From CAVTRI01 sp963737075 (lineage in GTDB: Bacteria; Actinomycetota; Acidimicrobiia; Acidimicrobiales; Palsa-688): 64,000 nt of DNA. Location of the stretch: the NCBI GenBank assembly GCA_963737075.1, contig CAVTRI010000001.1, positions 2,046,001-2,110,000 on the forward strand, written 5' to 3'. Position 1 is the stretch's first letter; each line of letters starts with the position of its first letter. Made by a program: the position numbers and the translations under genes. The notes beneath the pieces are model-generated. The model was not told the DNA's origin and searched no databases. It saw only the letters and a list, made by a program, of their open reading frames with translations. Of the stretch, positions 1 through 6,630 are shown in pieces.

Positions 1-226
1 GGGATCCACGCCGACGAGTAGTCGATCACCGGAAGGGCGTCGGCCACGCCAGGGACGGTAGCCGAGGCGGTTCACGGCGCGTCGAAGCGGACCCCGGCCA
101 CCTCAAGGGTGACGACCATGCGGTGGGCGGCGTAGAACGTCAGCGCCTCCCCCAAGGGGTTGGCATCGTCGGGGTGCGGACTCTCGGCGATGCCTACGTG
201 GGTCGGAGCGCGACGACGTCGGCGTC
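1..226. other. Left edge, no supported gene
   Basis: No complete gene is visible. On the minus strand an open stretch of about 50 codons ends at a TGA near position 79 and has coding-like composition (it reads ...HPDDANPLGEALTFYAAHR...), but it has no start in frame and I do not recognise a family. It may be the tail of a decayed gene belonging to the integrated element whose recombinase remnant follows. Confidence 0.3.
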
Positions 227-655
227 ATGAAACTCGGAAAGGGCGGCGGCGATAGAGGTGTCGCGGAGCACATCGGTCGTTACCCGTCCCTGGACGGCGA
301 CGTGTTCAGCGCCGCGGAGGGAGGCCCGCTCCGCCACCACAACTTCTATGTCCGCCACTACAAGCCGGCGGTGGCACGCGCTGAGCTACCGCCGGGGTTG
401 CGGTTGCATGACCTGCGACACAGCGCGGCCGCCATCCTGATCGACCAGGGCAGCAACGAGAAGCAGCTGCAGGTCATCCTGGGGGACACCAGCCGGGCGA
501 TCGAGCGGTATAAGCACCTCTTCGATGGTCATGAGCAAGCGCTGATGGAGCGGATGGACCACGGCGTTGGGGTCCATTTGGAGTCCATCCGAGCTCCCGA
601 CTGCGCTCCCCGACCGGCTGGTAAGCTTCTGACCTGCTCTTCCGTTGAGTTGAGA
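227..655 (+). pseudogene. Tyrosine recombinase (integrase) C-terminal remnant
   Basis: The reading frame carries the C-terminal half of a phage-type integrase. It has the box-II motif LHDLRHSAA (the H-x-x-R catalytic pair) near residue 60 and the nucleophile region ERYKHLF near residue 90. The N-terminal DNA-binding domain and the first catalytic Arg are absent. The position usually occupied by the LGH motif reads LGD, so a catalytic His also looks lost. The frame stays open through the antisense of the adjacent tRNA gene up to 898, so the true end is uncertain; I stop it at the tRNA. An integrase beside the 3' end of a tRNA gene is the classic layout of a tRNA-targeting integrative element, here probably a relic. 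Confidence 0.6.
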
Positions 656-727
656 GCGGACGACGGGATTCGAACCCGCGACCCTCACCTTGGCAAGGTG
701 ATGCTCTACCAACTGAGCCACGTCCGC
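656..727 (-). tRNA. tRNA-Gly (GCC)
   Basis: The minus strand reads a 72-base cloverleaf beginning GCGGACGTGG and ending GTCGTCCGC, with a 7-bp acceptor stem, the D-loop AGTTGGTAGAGC, the anticodon loop TTGCCAA (anticodon GCC) and the T-loop GGTTCGAATCC. CCA is not encoded. Its 3' end faces the integrase remnant, making it the probable attachment site. Confidence 0.95.
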
Positions 728-755
728 AGGACCCCCTACCTTAGCAGGGGGCGCC

Positions 756-1319
756 CTAACCAGCAGAAGGATGCAGCGGCTGCAGGCACAGGATGTGCGG
801 ATATTGGACGCCGTTGTAGGGGATCTGGTACCCGGCGGTGCCGGCCGGGCATGTCTGGGTGTTGCCGGGGGCGGTCGGGAGCACGGCAACGACCTTGACG
901 CTCGCGGTCGGGTCGGCGCACGACACGGGAGTGGCCGAGTAGCGGGGGTGTCCGCCCTCGTTGCCGTGCTGGGACAGGCACTGCCCGGGCAGCTTGGCGG
1001 TGGCCGCCGCCTCCGCCTTCACGGCGTTCCCGGAGGGCCGCAGGACCTGCACCAGCGCGATGACCAGCGCGGCGACGACGAGCACGACTGGGGCGATCCG
1101 GTACGGGCTCCGCCATCCCGGACGGCTGCGCGACAGGGCCTGGGACGGGCGATCCCAACCCGGCGGCCGGGGAGGAGCGTCCTGGCCGGGGCGCCAGAAC
1201 ACCCAGGTGGCTCGTTCCTCGTCGAACCAGCCGACCCGGCCCCGCACCCGCCGCCAGTGGATGCCCTTGTAGACCGTCTGCTCGGCCTCGCGTGCCGGGC
1301 CGCTCGAGCCCTGGCTCAC
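756..1319 (-). CDS. Single-pass membrane protein with cysteine-rich extracytoplasmic domain
   Basis: 187 residues. A cytoplasmic N-terminal part (about 1-75, Pro/Arg-rich with several Trp) is followed by one transmembrane segment (IAPVVLVVAALVIALVQVL). A C-terminal domain of about 90 residues has four cysteines (LPGQCLSQ, PVSCADP, QTCPAG, ILCLQP) that could form two disulfides outside the cell. The layout resembles small actinobacterial LppU/septum-associated proteins, but I do not recognise a characterised family. The GTG start overlaps the TGA of the upstream glycosylase gene (GTGA), so the two are translationally coupled and this is the last gene of the dut-fpg operon. The longer in-frame extension inside the upstream gene is not needed. 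Confidence 0.65.
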   Translation of the reverse strand: MSQGSSGPAREAEQTVYKGIHWRRVRGRVGWFDEERATWVFWRPGQDAPPRPPGWDRPSQALSRSRPGWRSPYRIAPVVLVVAALVIALVQVLRPSGNAVKAEAAATAKLPGQCLSQHGNEGGHPRYSATPVSCADPTASVKVVAVLPTAPGNTQTCPAGTAGYQIPYNGVQYPHILCLQPLHPSAG

Positions 1320-2176
1320 TTGAGCAGGCGTGACAGGCGCCGGTCGGCGAGCGGTTTGCCGCCCGTCTGGCAGGTCGCGCAGTACTGCAGGCTCTTGGTT
1401 GCGAACGACACTTCCCGTACCACGTCGCCGCACACCGGACACGGTTCCCCCGTCCGGCCGTGCACCGCGAGGCCGCTCTTCTTCTCGTTCTTGAGCCCCT
1501 TGGCAGGCAGGCCCCGGGAGCGCTCCACGGCGTTGGCGAGGGCGGCGACCAGAGCGGTGTGCAGCCTGACGACCTCGTCGGGCGTGAGCTTGCCAGCCAC
1601 TTTGAACGGCGACAGCCTCGCGGCATGCAGCGCCTCGTCCGAGTATGCATTGCCGACACCAGCCATGATCGACTGGTCGGTGAGCACCGTTTTCAGGTTG
1701 CGCCCCTCGCCCATCAGAAGGCCGGCGAGCGCGTCGGCGTCGAAGGCAGAGTCCAGCGGGTCAGGTCCGAGTCGGGCGATGCTGTCGATGCCCTCCAGTT
1801 CCTTTGTTACCCAGACGGCAAGGCGCTTCTCGGTCCCCTGTTCGGTCACGTCAAAGCCGGTTCCGTCGTCCAGCCCCACCCGCAAGGCCAGAGGTCCTTT
1901 CCCCGGCTTGGCCCGAGCCGGTGTCAACTGGTCCCGCCACTGCACCCACCCACCGCGGGCGAGGTGCAGCACCAACCAGGCGCCTCCTGTGTCGAAGGCG
2001 AGGTACTTGCCTCGGCGGCTCACGCCGGCCACCTGTCGGCCGCGGAGCGTGTCGATCGGAGGGTCATAGGTCTTTAGCGCCGACAGTGCCCCGACTTCGA
2101 TCCGCTCGATCACGCGGCCGTCGGTTCGTTCGGCGAGAAACTGGCACAACGCCTCAACCTCGGGAAGCTCCGGCAC
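1316..2176 (-). CDS. Fpg/Nei family DNA glycosylase-AP lyase
   Basis: 286 residues. The protein starts with the catalytic PELPEVE motif (Pro as Schiff-base nucleophile after Met removal, plus Glu). A helix-two-turn-helix region follows (GVGNAYSDEALHAARLSP), then a C-terminal zinc finger (CPVCG ... YCATCQTGGK). These features define oxidised-base glycosylases that excise lesions such as 8-oxoguanine and then cleave the abasic site. The sequence QYCATCQTGGK departs from the usual QRSTFYCPRCQ, so it may be one of the actinobacterial Fpg/Nei paralogues rather than canonical MutM. The GTG start lies two bases after the dUTPase stop. Pairing with dUTPase and a membrane protein suggests a DNA-quality operon. 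Confidence 0.88.
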   Translation of the reverse strand: MPELPEVEALCQFLAERTDGRVIERIEVGALSALKTYDPPIDTLRGRQVAGVSRRGKYLAFDTGGAWLVLHLARGGWVQWRDQLTPARAKPGKGPLALRVGLDDGTGFDVTEQGTEKRLAVWVTKELEGIDSIARLGPDPLDSAFDADALAGLLMGEGRNLKTVLTDQSIMAGVGNAYSDEALHAARLSPFKVAGKLTPDEVVRLHTALVAALANAVERSRGLPAKGLKNEKKSGLAVHGRTGEPCPVCGDVVREVSFATKSLQYCATCQTGGKPLADRRLSRLLK

Positions 2177-2178
2177 GG

Positions 2179-2616
2179 CTAATACCCCGAGTGCCCGAAG
2201 CGGCCCATGCCACGCTCCGACACCGGCAGGTCGGCGACCGCAGCGAACCTAGCGTGCTCAACGGGCAGGATGACCAGCTGGGCGACCCGGTCGCCCCGGC
2301 GGATCTCGTACGGTTCGTCGGGGTCGGTATTGAGCACCACGGCGCACAGCTCGTCCCGGTACCCGCTGTCGATCAGACCGGGCGTGTTTACGAGCGTGAC
2401 GCCGTGCCTGAGGGCCAGGCCGCTCCGGGGAAGGAGGAACCCCGCGTAACCCTCCGGAATGGCGATCCGGACGCCGGTCGGCACCAGCGCCCGACCCCCA
2501 CCCGCCGGAACTTTGACGTCGATCCTTGCCACGAGGTCTGCGCCGGCGTCGCCCGCGCGCGCGTACGCAGGCAGCGGGAGATCGGGATCCAGGCGCACCA
2601 CCTCGACACGGACCAC
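2179..2616 (-). CDS. dut: dUTP diphosphatase (trimeric dUTPase)
   Basis: 145 residues. It hydrolyses dUTP to dUMP and PPi, keeping uracil out of DNA and supplying dUMP for thymidylate. All five trimeric dUTPase motifs are present in order: AGDAGADL, RSGLA, GLIDSGYRDE, RGDRVAQLVI and RGMGRFGHSGY. The last normally reads RGxGGFGSTG, so its tail is slightly divergent. I prefer the GTG at 2616 over the in-frame GTG at 2625, because a TACCGT hexamer lies 7 bases upstream of 2616, as in other leaderless genes here. It is the first gene of an operon with the glycosylase and membrane protein, and divergent from oligoribonuclease. Confidence 0.92.
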   Translation of the reverse strand: MVRVEVVRLDPDLPLPAYARAGDAGADLVARIDVKVPAGGGRALVPTGVRIAIPEGYAGFLLPRSGLALRHGVTLVNTPGLIDSGYRDELCAVVLNTDPDEPYEIRRGDRVAQLVILPVEHARFAAVADLPVSERGMGRFGHSGY

Positions 2617-2672
2617 GGCTTCCACGGTACCGGCCGGCCAGAGACGGGACGGGGACGAGTAGCGTCCGGGCG
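2617..2672. promoter_or_regulatory. Divergent leaderless promoter pair for dut and orn
   Basis: Only 56 bases separate the two start codons. On the minus strand TACCGT (2624-2629) sits 7 bases before the dut GTG. On the plus strand TAGCGT (2660-2665) sits 7 bases before the orn ATG. Both fit an actinobacterial -10 element placed so that transcription begins at or next to the start codon. No Shine-Dalgarno sequence precedes either gene. Confidence 0.5.
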
Positions 2673-3203
2673 ATGCTGGCGTGGATGGACCTGGAAATGA
2701 CGGGGCTCGACCCGGCCCGGCACCGGATCGTCGAGATCGCCACCCTGCTGACCGACGACGAACTGGAGCTCGTGGCCGAGGGACCCGACCTGGTCGTCTC
2801 CGTCCCGCCCGCCGACCTGGCGGCCATGGACGACGTGGTGCGGACCATGCACGCCGAGAGCGGTCTGCTGGCGGCCATCGACGCCTCCACGACGACGCTC
2901 GAGACGGCAGGTGAGGAGACCCTGGCGTTCCTGAAGACCCACATCCCCGCCGCGCGGACCGTCCCCCTCTGCGGCAACTCGATCGGCACCGACCGCCGTT
3001 TCCTGGCTGCCCAGCTGCCGGAGGTCGAGGCGTTTCTGCACTACCGGTGCGTAGACGTGTCAACCATCAAGGAGCTGGTACGCCGCTGGTACCCGGACGT
3101 CTACGCGGCCGCACCGGAGAAGGCCGGCGCCCACCGGGCCCTCGATGACATCAGAGAGAGCGTCGCCGAGCTGCGGTATTACCGCGCGAAGGTTTTCAAG
3201 TAA
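2673..3203 (+). CDS. orn: Oligoribonuclease (DEDDh 3'-5' exonuclease)
   Basis: 176 residues, the normal size for Orn. It degrades 2-5-nucleotide RNA fragments, and pGpG, to mononucleotides in the cytoplasm. The DEDDh residues are visible: WMDLEMTGLD (Asp and Glu of ExoI), CGNSIGTDRRFL (Asp of ExoII) and AHRALDDI (His and Asp of ExoIII). The start is fixed by the universally conserved N-terminus immediately before WMDLEMTGLD. The gene appears to be transcribed leaderless from the region shared with dut. Confidence 0.95.
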   Translation: MLAWMDLEMTGLDPARHRIVEIATLLTDDELELVAEGPDLVVSVPPADLAAMDDVVRTMHAESGLLAAIDASTTTLETAGEETLAFLKTHIPAARTVPLCGNSIGTDRRFLAAQLPEVEAFLHYRCVDVSTIKELVRRWYPDVYAAAPEKAGAHRALDDIRESVAELRYYRAKVFK

Positions 3204-3306
3204 CCCTCAGGACAGAGGTGTAGCGGTTGCCCGCCGGCCGTGCCACCATGGAAGGGACGAAGGAACCGGACGCCTGGCCGGCAGGCGAAAGCCCGAGGGA
3301 GGCCTC

Positions 3307-3624
3307 ATGAGCCGTACCGAAGCTGACCTTCTCGACACACCCCAACACCGCAAGCGGACCCGCCGCCAAGCCCGTCACGCCGCCAAGGCCACGCTGCACA
3401 CGGTGACCGTGGAGGGCGATCCCGACGCCCTGGAGGACGCGGACTTCGGCTGCCCGCAGGGCGTGCACGACCTGGGCCGCAAGACGTCGCCCAAGCCCCG
3501 CGGCGAGGCCAAGCCCGGTCGGCGGGGCGGCTTCAAGGTGTGGAAGACCCGGTACTGGAAGCGTCGCCGCGCGATGTGGGCCGAGCGCAACCGGGCCGCC
3601 CGCGCCGTCACGGACGTCGAATAG
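3307..3624 (+). CDS. Small basic protein, function unknown
   Basis: 105 residues, strongly basic with runs such as KRTRRQARHAAK and KRRRAMWAERNRAARA. There is a single Cys and no membrane segment or signal peptide. The ATG at 3307 follows a purine-rich GAGGGAGG. The composition would suit binding to nucleic acid or ribosomes, but no motif is recognised. It lies 103 bases after orn and 47 bases before the P450 start, in the same orientation. Confidence 0.6.
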   Translation: MSRTEADLLDTPQHRKRTRRQARHAAKATLHTVTVEGDPDALEDADFGCPQGVHDLGRKTSPKPRGEAKPGRRGGFKVWKTRYWKRRRAMWAERNRAARAVTDVE

Positions 3625-3671
3625 CCCAACCGCACCGGCGAGCGGACCAGCCTGCCGGTAGCGTGACGGTC

Positions 3672-4940
3672 ATGGCCACAGAGACGCTGTCGATCATCGA
3701 CCCCGAGTTCTGGCAGCTCCCGCTGCAGGACCGGATGGCGCACTTCGCCGAGTTGCGCGAGCAGGGACCGTTCGTGAAGTTCTCGGTCTTCGATCCCATC
3801 GTCGAGCAGGAACTCCCGTTCTACGCGGTGACCCGGTTCGCCGAGGTGATGGAGATCAGCCGACGGCCGCAGGACTTCTGCTCCGGTAAGGGATCGACGG
3901 CGATCGGCGACCTACCTCAAGACGCCATGGAGTTTTTCGGCTCGTTCATCGTCATGGACGACCCCCGCCACGCCCGGCAGCGGGGCATCGTCTCCCGGGC
4001 GTTCACTCCCCGCCAGCTCCAGCGGGTGCTCGATTCGGTCGAGAGCGTGTGCTCGGAGGTGATCGACGGGTTCTGTGAGCAGGGCGAGGCCGACCTGGTG
4101 GAGGTGATGTCGCAGCCGTTCCCGCTGCTCATCATCTGCGAGATGATGGGCATACCCCGCAGCGAGTACCGGACTGTCCTCGACGCCACCAACGTCATCC
4201 TCGGGGCGGGAGACCCCGAGGTGCTGGGTGGCCGGGAGGACATCCTGGAAGCTCTCATCGAAGCCGGCATGCAGCTCACGACGCTGATGAGCGAGCTGGC
4301 CGAGCACCGCCGGACCCATCCTGGCGACGACCTGACGACGGCGCTCGTGCACGCTGACGTGGGCGAGGATGTGCTGGCCCCGCACGAGCTGGGGGCCTTC
4401 TTCATCCTGCTGGCGGTGGCCGGCAACGACACCACCCGCAACGGCATCACCTGGGGCATGCACCTGCTCGGCGAGCATCCCGATCAGCGGGCCATCTGGC
4501 AGCAGGATCCTGACGGCGTGGCGCCGACAGCGGTGGAGGAGATCGTCCGCTTCGCCTCTCCGGTGACCTTCATGCGCCGCACCCTGACCCGAGACCTCGA
4601 GATGTCAGGGAAGCAGCTGGTGGAGGGCGACCGGGTGTGCATGTTCTACGGGGCCGCCAATCGCGACCCGAGGGCGTTCGAGGATCCTGAGACCTTCAAC
4701 GTGCGTCGCCAACCCAACAACCACGTCGGCTTCGGCGGCCCGGGCCCGCACTTCTGCCTGGGTGCTCACCTGGCGCGGCGGGAGCTGTCGGTGGGGTTCC
4801 GGCGACTCTTCGCTCGCCTGCCCGACATCGAACCCGCCGAGGACCCCATTCCCCTGCAGGCAATGGGCATTCCTCTCGTCGCTGGCATCAAGCACCTGCC
4901 GGTCCGCTTCACGGCCGCCCGTCCCGTCGGCGCCACCTGA
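3672..4940 (+). CDS. Cytochrome P450
   Basis: 422 residues, the normal length for a soluble bacterial P450 monooxygenase. Visible landmarks are the I-helix oxygen-activation motif AGNDTTRN (about residue 255), the K-helix ExxR (EEIVRF) and the heme-thiolate loop FGGPGPHFCLGAHLARRE with its Cys ligand. The heme loop resembles the actinobacterial CYP124/CYP125/CYP142 group that oxidises steroid side chains and branched lipids; this assignment is tentative. No ferredoxin or reductase gene lies adjacent. A TAGCGT hexamer ends 7 bases before the ATG, supporting this start and leaderless transcription. Confidence 0.9.
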   Translation: MATETLSIIDPEFWQLPLQDRMAHFAELREQGPFVKFSVFDPIVEQELPFYAVTRFAEVMEISRRPQDFCSGKGSTAIGDLPQDAMEFFGSFIVMDDPRHARQRGIVSRAFTPRQLQRVLDSVESVCSEVIDGFCEQGEADLVEVMSQPFPLLIICEMMGIPRSEYRTVLDATNVILGAGDPEVLGGREDILEALIEAGMQLTTLMSELAEHRRTHPGDDLTTALVHADVGEDVLAPHELGAFFILLAVAGNDTTRNGITWGMHLLGEHPDQRAIWQQDPDGVAPTAVEEIVRFASPVTFMRRTLTRDLEMSGKQLVEGDRVCMFYGAANRDPRAFEDPETFNVRRQPNNHVGFGGPGPHFCLGAHLARRELSVGFRRLFARLPDIEPAEDPIPLQAMGIPLVAGIKHLPVRFTAARPVGAT

Positions 4941-5089
4941 GCCCGCGCCGCCTCGGTGGCGGGCCGTCGTCGTGCCCCCTCCGGAACGGTCGGCCTGCTT
5001 GTCGCTTCGTATTTTCGCCTCTCACCGTTGCCTTCTTGAACACCGACGAGCAGGCCAACCTTTTCTGCTCGGGCACTAGTCTGCGCCGC

Positions 5090-6112
5090 ATGGAACTTCG
5101 CACCCTCGGACGCACCGGCGCGAAGGTCAGCCCCCTCTGCCTTGGGGCGATGATGTTCGGGCAGTGGGGCAACCCTGACCACGACGAATCGGCCCGGATC
5201 ATCCGCCGCGCCCTGGACGCCGGCATCAACTTCATCGATACGGCGGATGTGTACTCGGCCGGGGAGTCAGAGGAGATCGTCGGCAAAGCGCTGGCCAGCA
5301 TCGACCGCTCCAGCGTCGTCCTGGCTACCAAGGCGCATGGCGCCATGGGCCGTGACCCCAACGCCCAGGGCAACTCTCGGCGGTGGATCGTCGCCGAGTG
5401 CGAGCACAGCCTGCGCCGACTGAATACGGACTGGATAGACCTGTACCAGATCCACCGACCCGACCTGAGCGCTGATATCGACGAGACCTTGGGAGCGCTC
5501 ACCGACCTGGTGCGCGCGGGCAAGATCCGCTACTTCGGGAGCTCCACGTTTCCCGCCCACCAGATCGTGGAAGCCCAGTGGGTGGCAGAACGACGGGGAC
5601 GGGAGAGATTCGTCTGCGAGCAGCCGCCGTACTCGATACTTGTCAGAGCCATCGAGACCGACGTGCTCCCCGTCTGCCGCCAGTACGGGATGGGTGTCAT
5701 CCCGTGGAGCCCGCTGGGCGGCGGGTGGCTCTCTGGCCGCTTCGGCCAAGGCAAGGACAACACCAGCCGCCGATCGGCCCGGATCCCGCAGCGCTTCGAC
5801 CTGTCGCTACCCGGCAACCAGGCCAAGGTCGAGGCGGTGACCAAGTTGGGCGCGCTGGCCGAGGAGGCCGGCATGAGCCTGATCCACCTGGCGCTCGGCT
5901 TCGTGCTGGAGCACCCGGCGGTGACAGCCGCCATCATCGGGCCGCGCACCATGGACCATCTGGAGTCGCAGCTGGGCGCGGGTGACGTCCGGCTCGATCC
6001 TGCCGTGCTCGACCGCATCGACGAGATCGTGCCACCCGGCACCAACCTCAACCCGTCCGATGCGGGGTGGACGCCGCCGTGGTTGGAGGACGCATCCCAG
6101 CGACGGCGATAG
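5090..6112 (+). CDS. Aldo/keto reductase
   Basis: 340 residues forming a TIM-barrel NADPH-dependent reductase. The N-terminus MELRTLGRTGAKVSPLCLG is typical. The catalytic tetrad is visible as Asp and Tyr in FIDTADVYSAGESE, Lys in LATKAHG, and His in LYQIHRPD. The C-terminal cofactor region AAIIGPRTMDHLESQLGA matches the YghZ/GSP69-like branch that reduces small aldehydes and ketones. The start is supported by TAGTCT 7 bases upstream of the ATG. It is convergent with the next gene, which ends 12 bases downstream. Confidence 0.9.
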   Translation: MELRTLGRTGAKVSPLCLGAMMFGQWGNPDHDESARIIRRALDAGINFIDTADVYSAGESEEIVGKALASIDRSSVVLATKAHGAMGRDPNAQGNSRRWIVAECEHSLRRLNTDWIDLYQIHRPDLSADIDETLGALTDLVRAGKIRYFGSSTFPAHQIVEAQWVAERRGRERFVCEQPPYSILVRAIETDVLPVCRQYGMGVIPWSPLGGGWLSGRFGQGKDNTSRRSARIPQRFDLSLPGNQAKVEAVTKLGALAEEAGMSLIHLALGFVLEHPAVTAAIIGPRTMDHLESQLGAGDVRLDPAVLDRIDEIVPPGTNLNPSDAGWTPPWLEDASQRRR

Positions 6113-6124
6113 GTTCCGCCGTGA

Positions 6125-6541
6125 TCAGGTCCCGCTGGAGCTGAGCATCCTGGCCTTTTCTCGCTGGAACTCCTCCTCGCTGAGTACGCCTTGATCCCGG
6201 AGCGTCGCCAGCTTGGTCAGCTGGTCGGCGCTGCTCCCGCCCGTGCCGGCGGCTTGTTGCACATATTCCCGGAATGCGGTCTCCTGTTGCTGGGCCGCTC
6301 GGACCTGATGCTCGTGCATCTTGCCGCCCCGGGCGATCAGGTAGATGAGCACGCCGAACAACGGGAAGATGATGATGGCGATGACCCAGATGGCCTTCAC
6401 CCACCCGGACATGTCGCGGCTGCGGAAGATGTCGGAGAAGACCATAATCGCGAGCCAGATCCAGATGAAGAAGCCAACGATCCACAACATGGTCAAGAAG
6501 GCATCCAGCAGGGGATACGACGTGGCGACGAAGGGTGCCAT
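6125..6541 (-). CDS. Two-helix membrane protein with C-terminal SHOCT domain
   Basis: 138 residues. Two transmembrane segments (AFLTMLWIVGFFIWIWLAIMV and AIWVIAIIIFPLFGVLIYLIA) have the pattern of the phospholipase-D nuclease N-terminal membrane domain. A short coiled region and a SHOCT motif at the C-terminus follow (QLTKLATLRDQGVLSEEEFQREKARML). SHOCT modules are short oligomerisation or protein-binding segments in many actinobacterial membrane proteins. I choose ATG at 6541, preceded by AAAGG, over the upstream TTG at 6547. The precise role is unknown. Confidence 0.75.
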   Translation of the reverse strand: MAPFVATSYPLLDAFLTMLWIVGFFIWIWLAIMVFSDIFRSRDMSGWVKAIWVIAIIIFPLFGVLIYLIARGGKMHEHQVRAAQQQETAFREYVQQAAGTGGSSADQLTKLATLRDQGVLSEEEFQREKARMLSSSGT

Positions 6542-6630
6542 ATTCAACCTTTCGGGATACGCTCCAATCGCAGGAGCCCGAGCGCCAGCAAGTGTAACCG
6601 CCGGGGTGCTGTGGTTAGCGGATATTGGCC

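Noticed and set aside
386..889. Minus-strand frame across the tRNA-Gly region
   Set aside because: It runs through the tRNA and opposite the integrase remnant with no recognisable domain.
1460..2077. Plus-strand frame opposite the Fpg/Nei glycosylase gene
   Set aside because: Antisense shadow; the minus strand has an intact glycosylase with catalytic and zinc-finger motifs.
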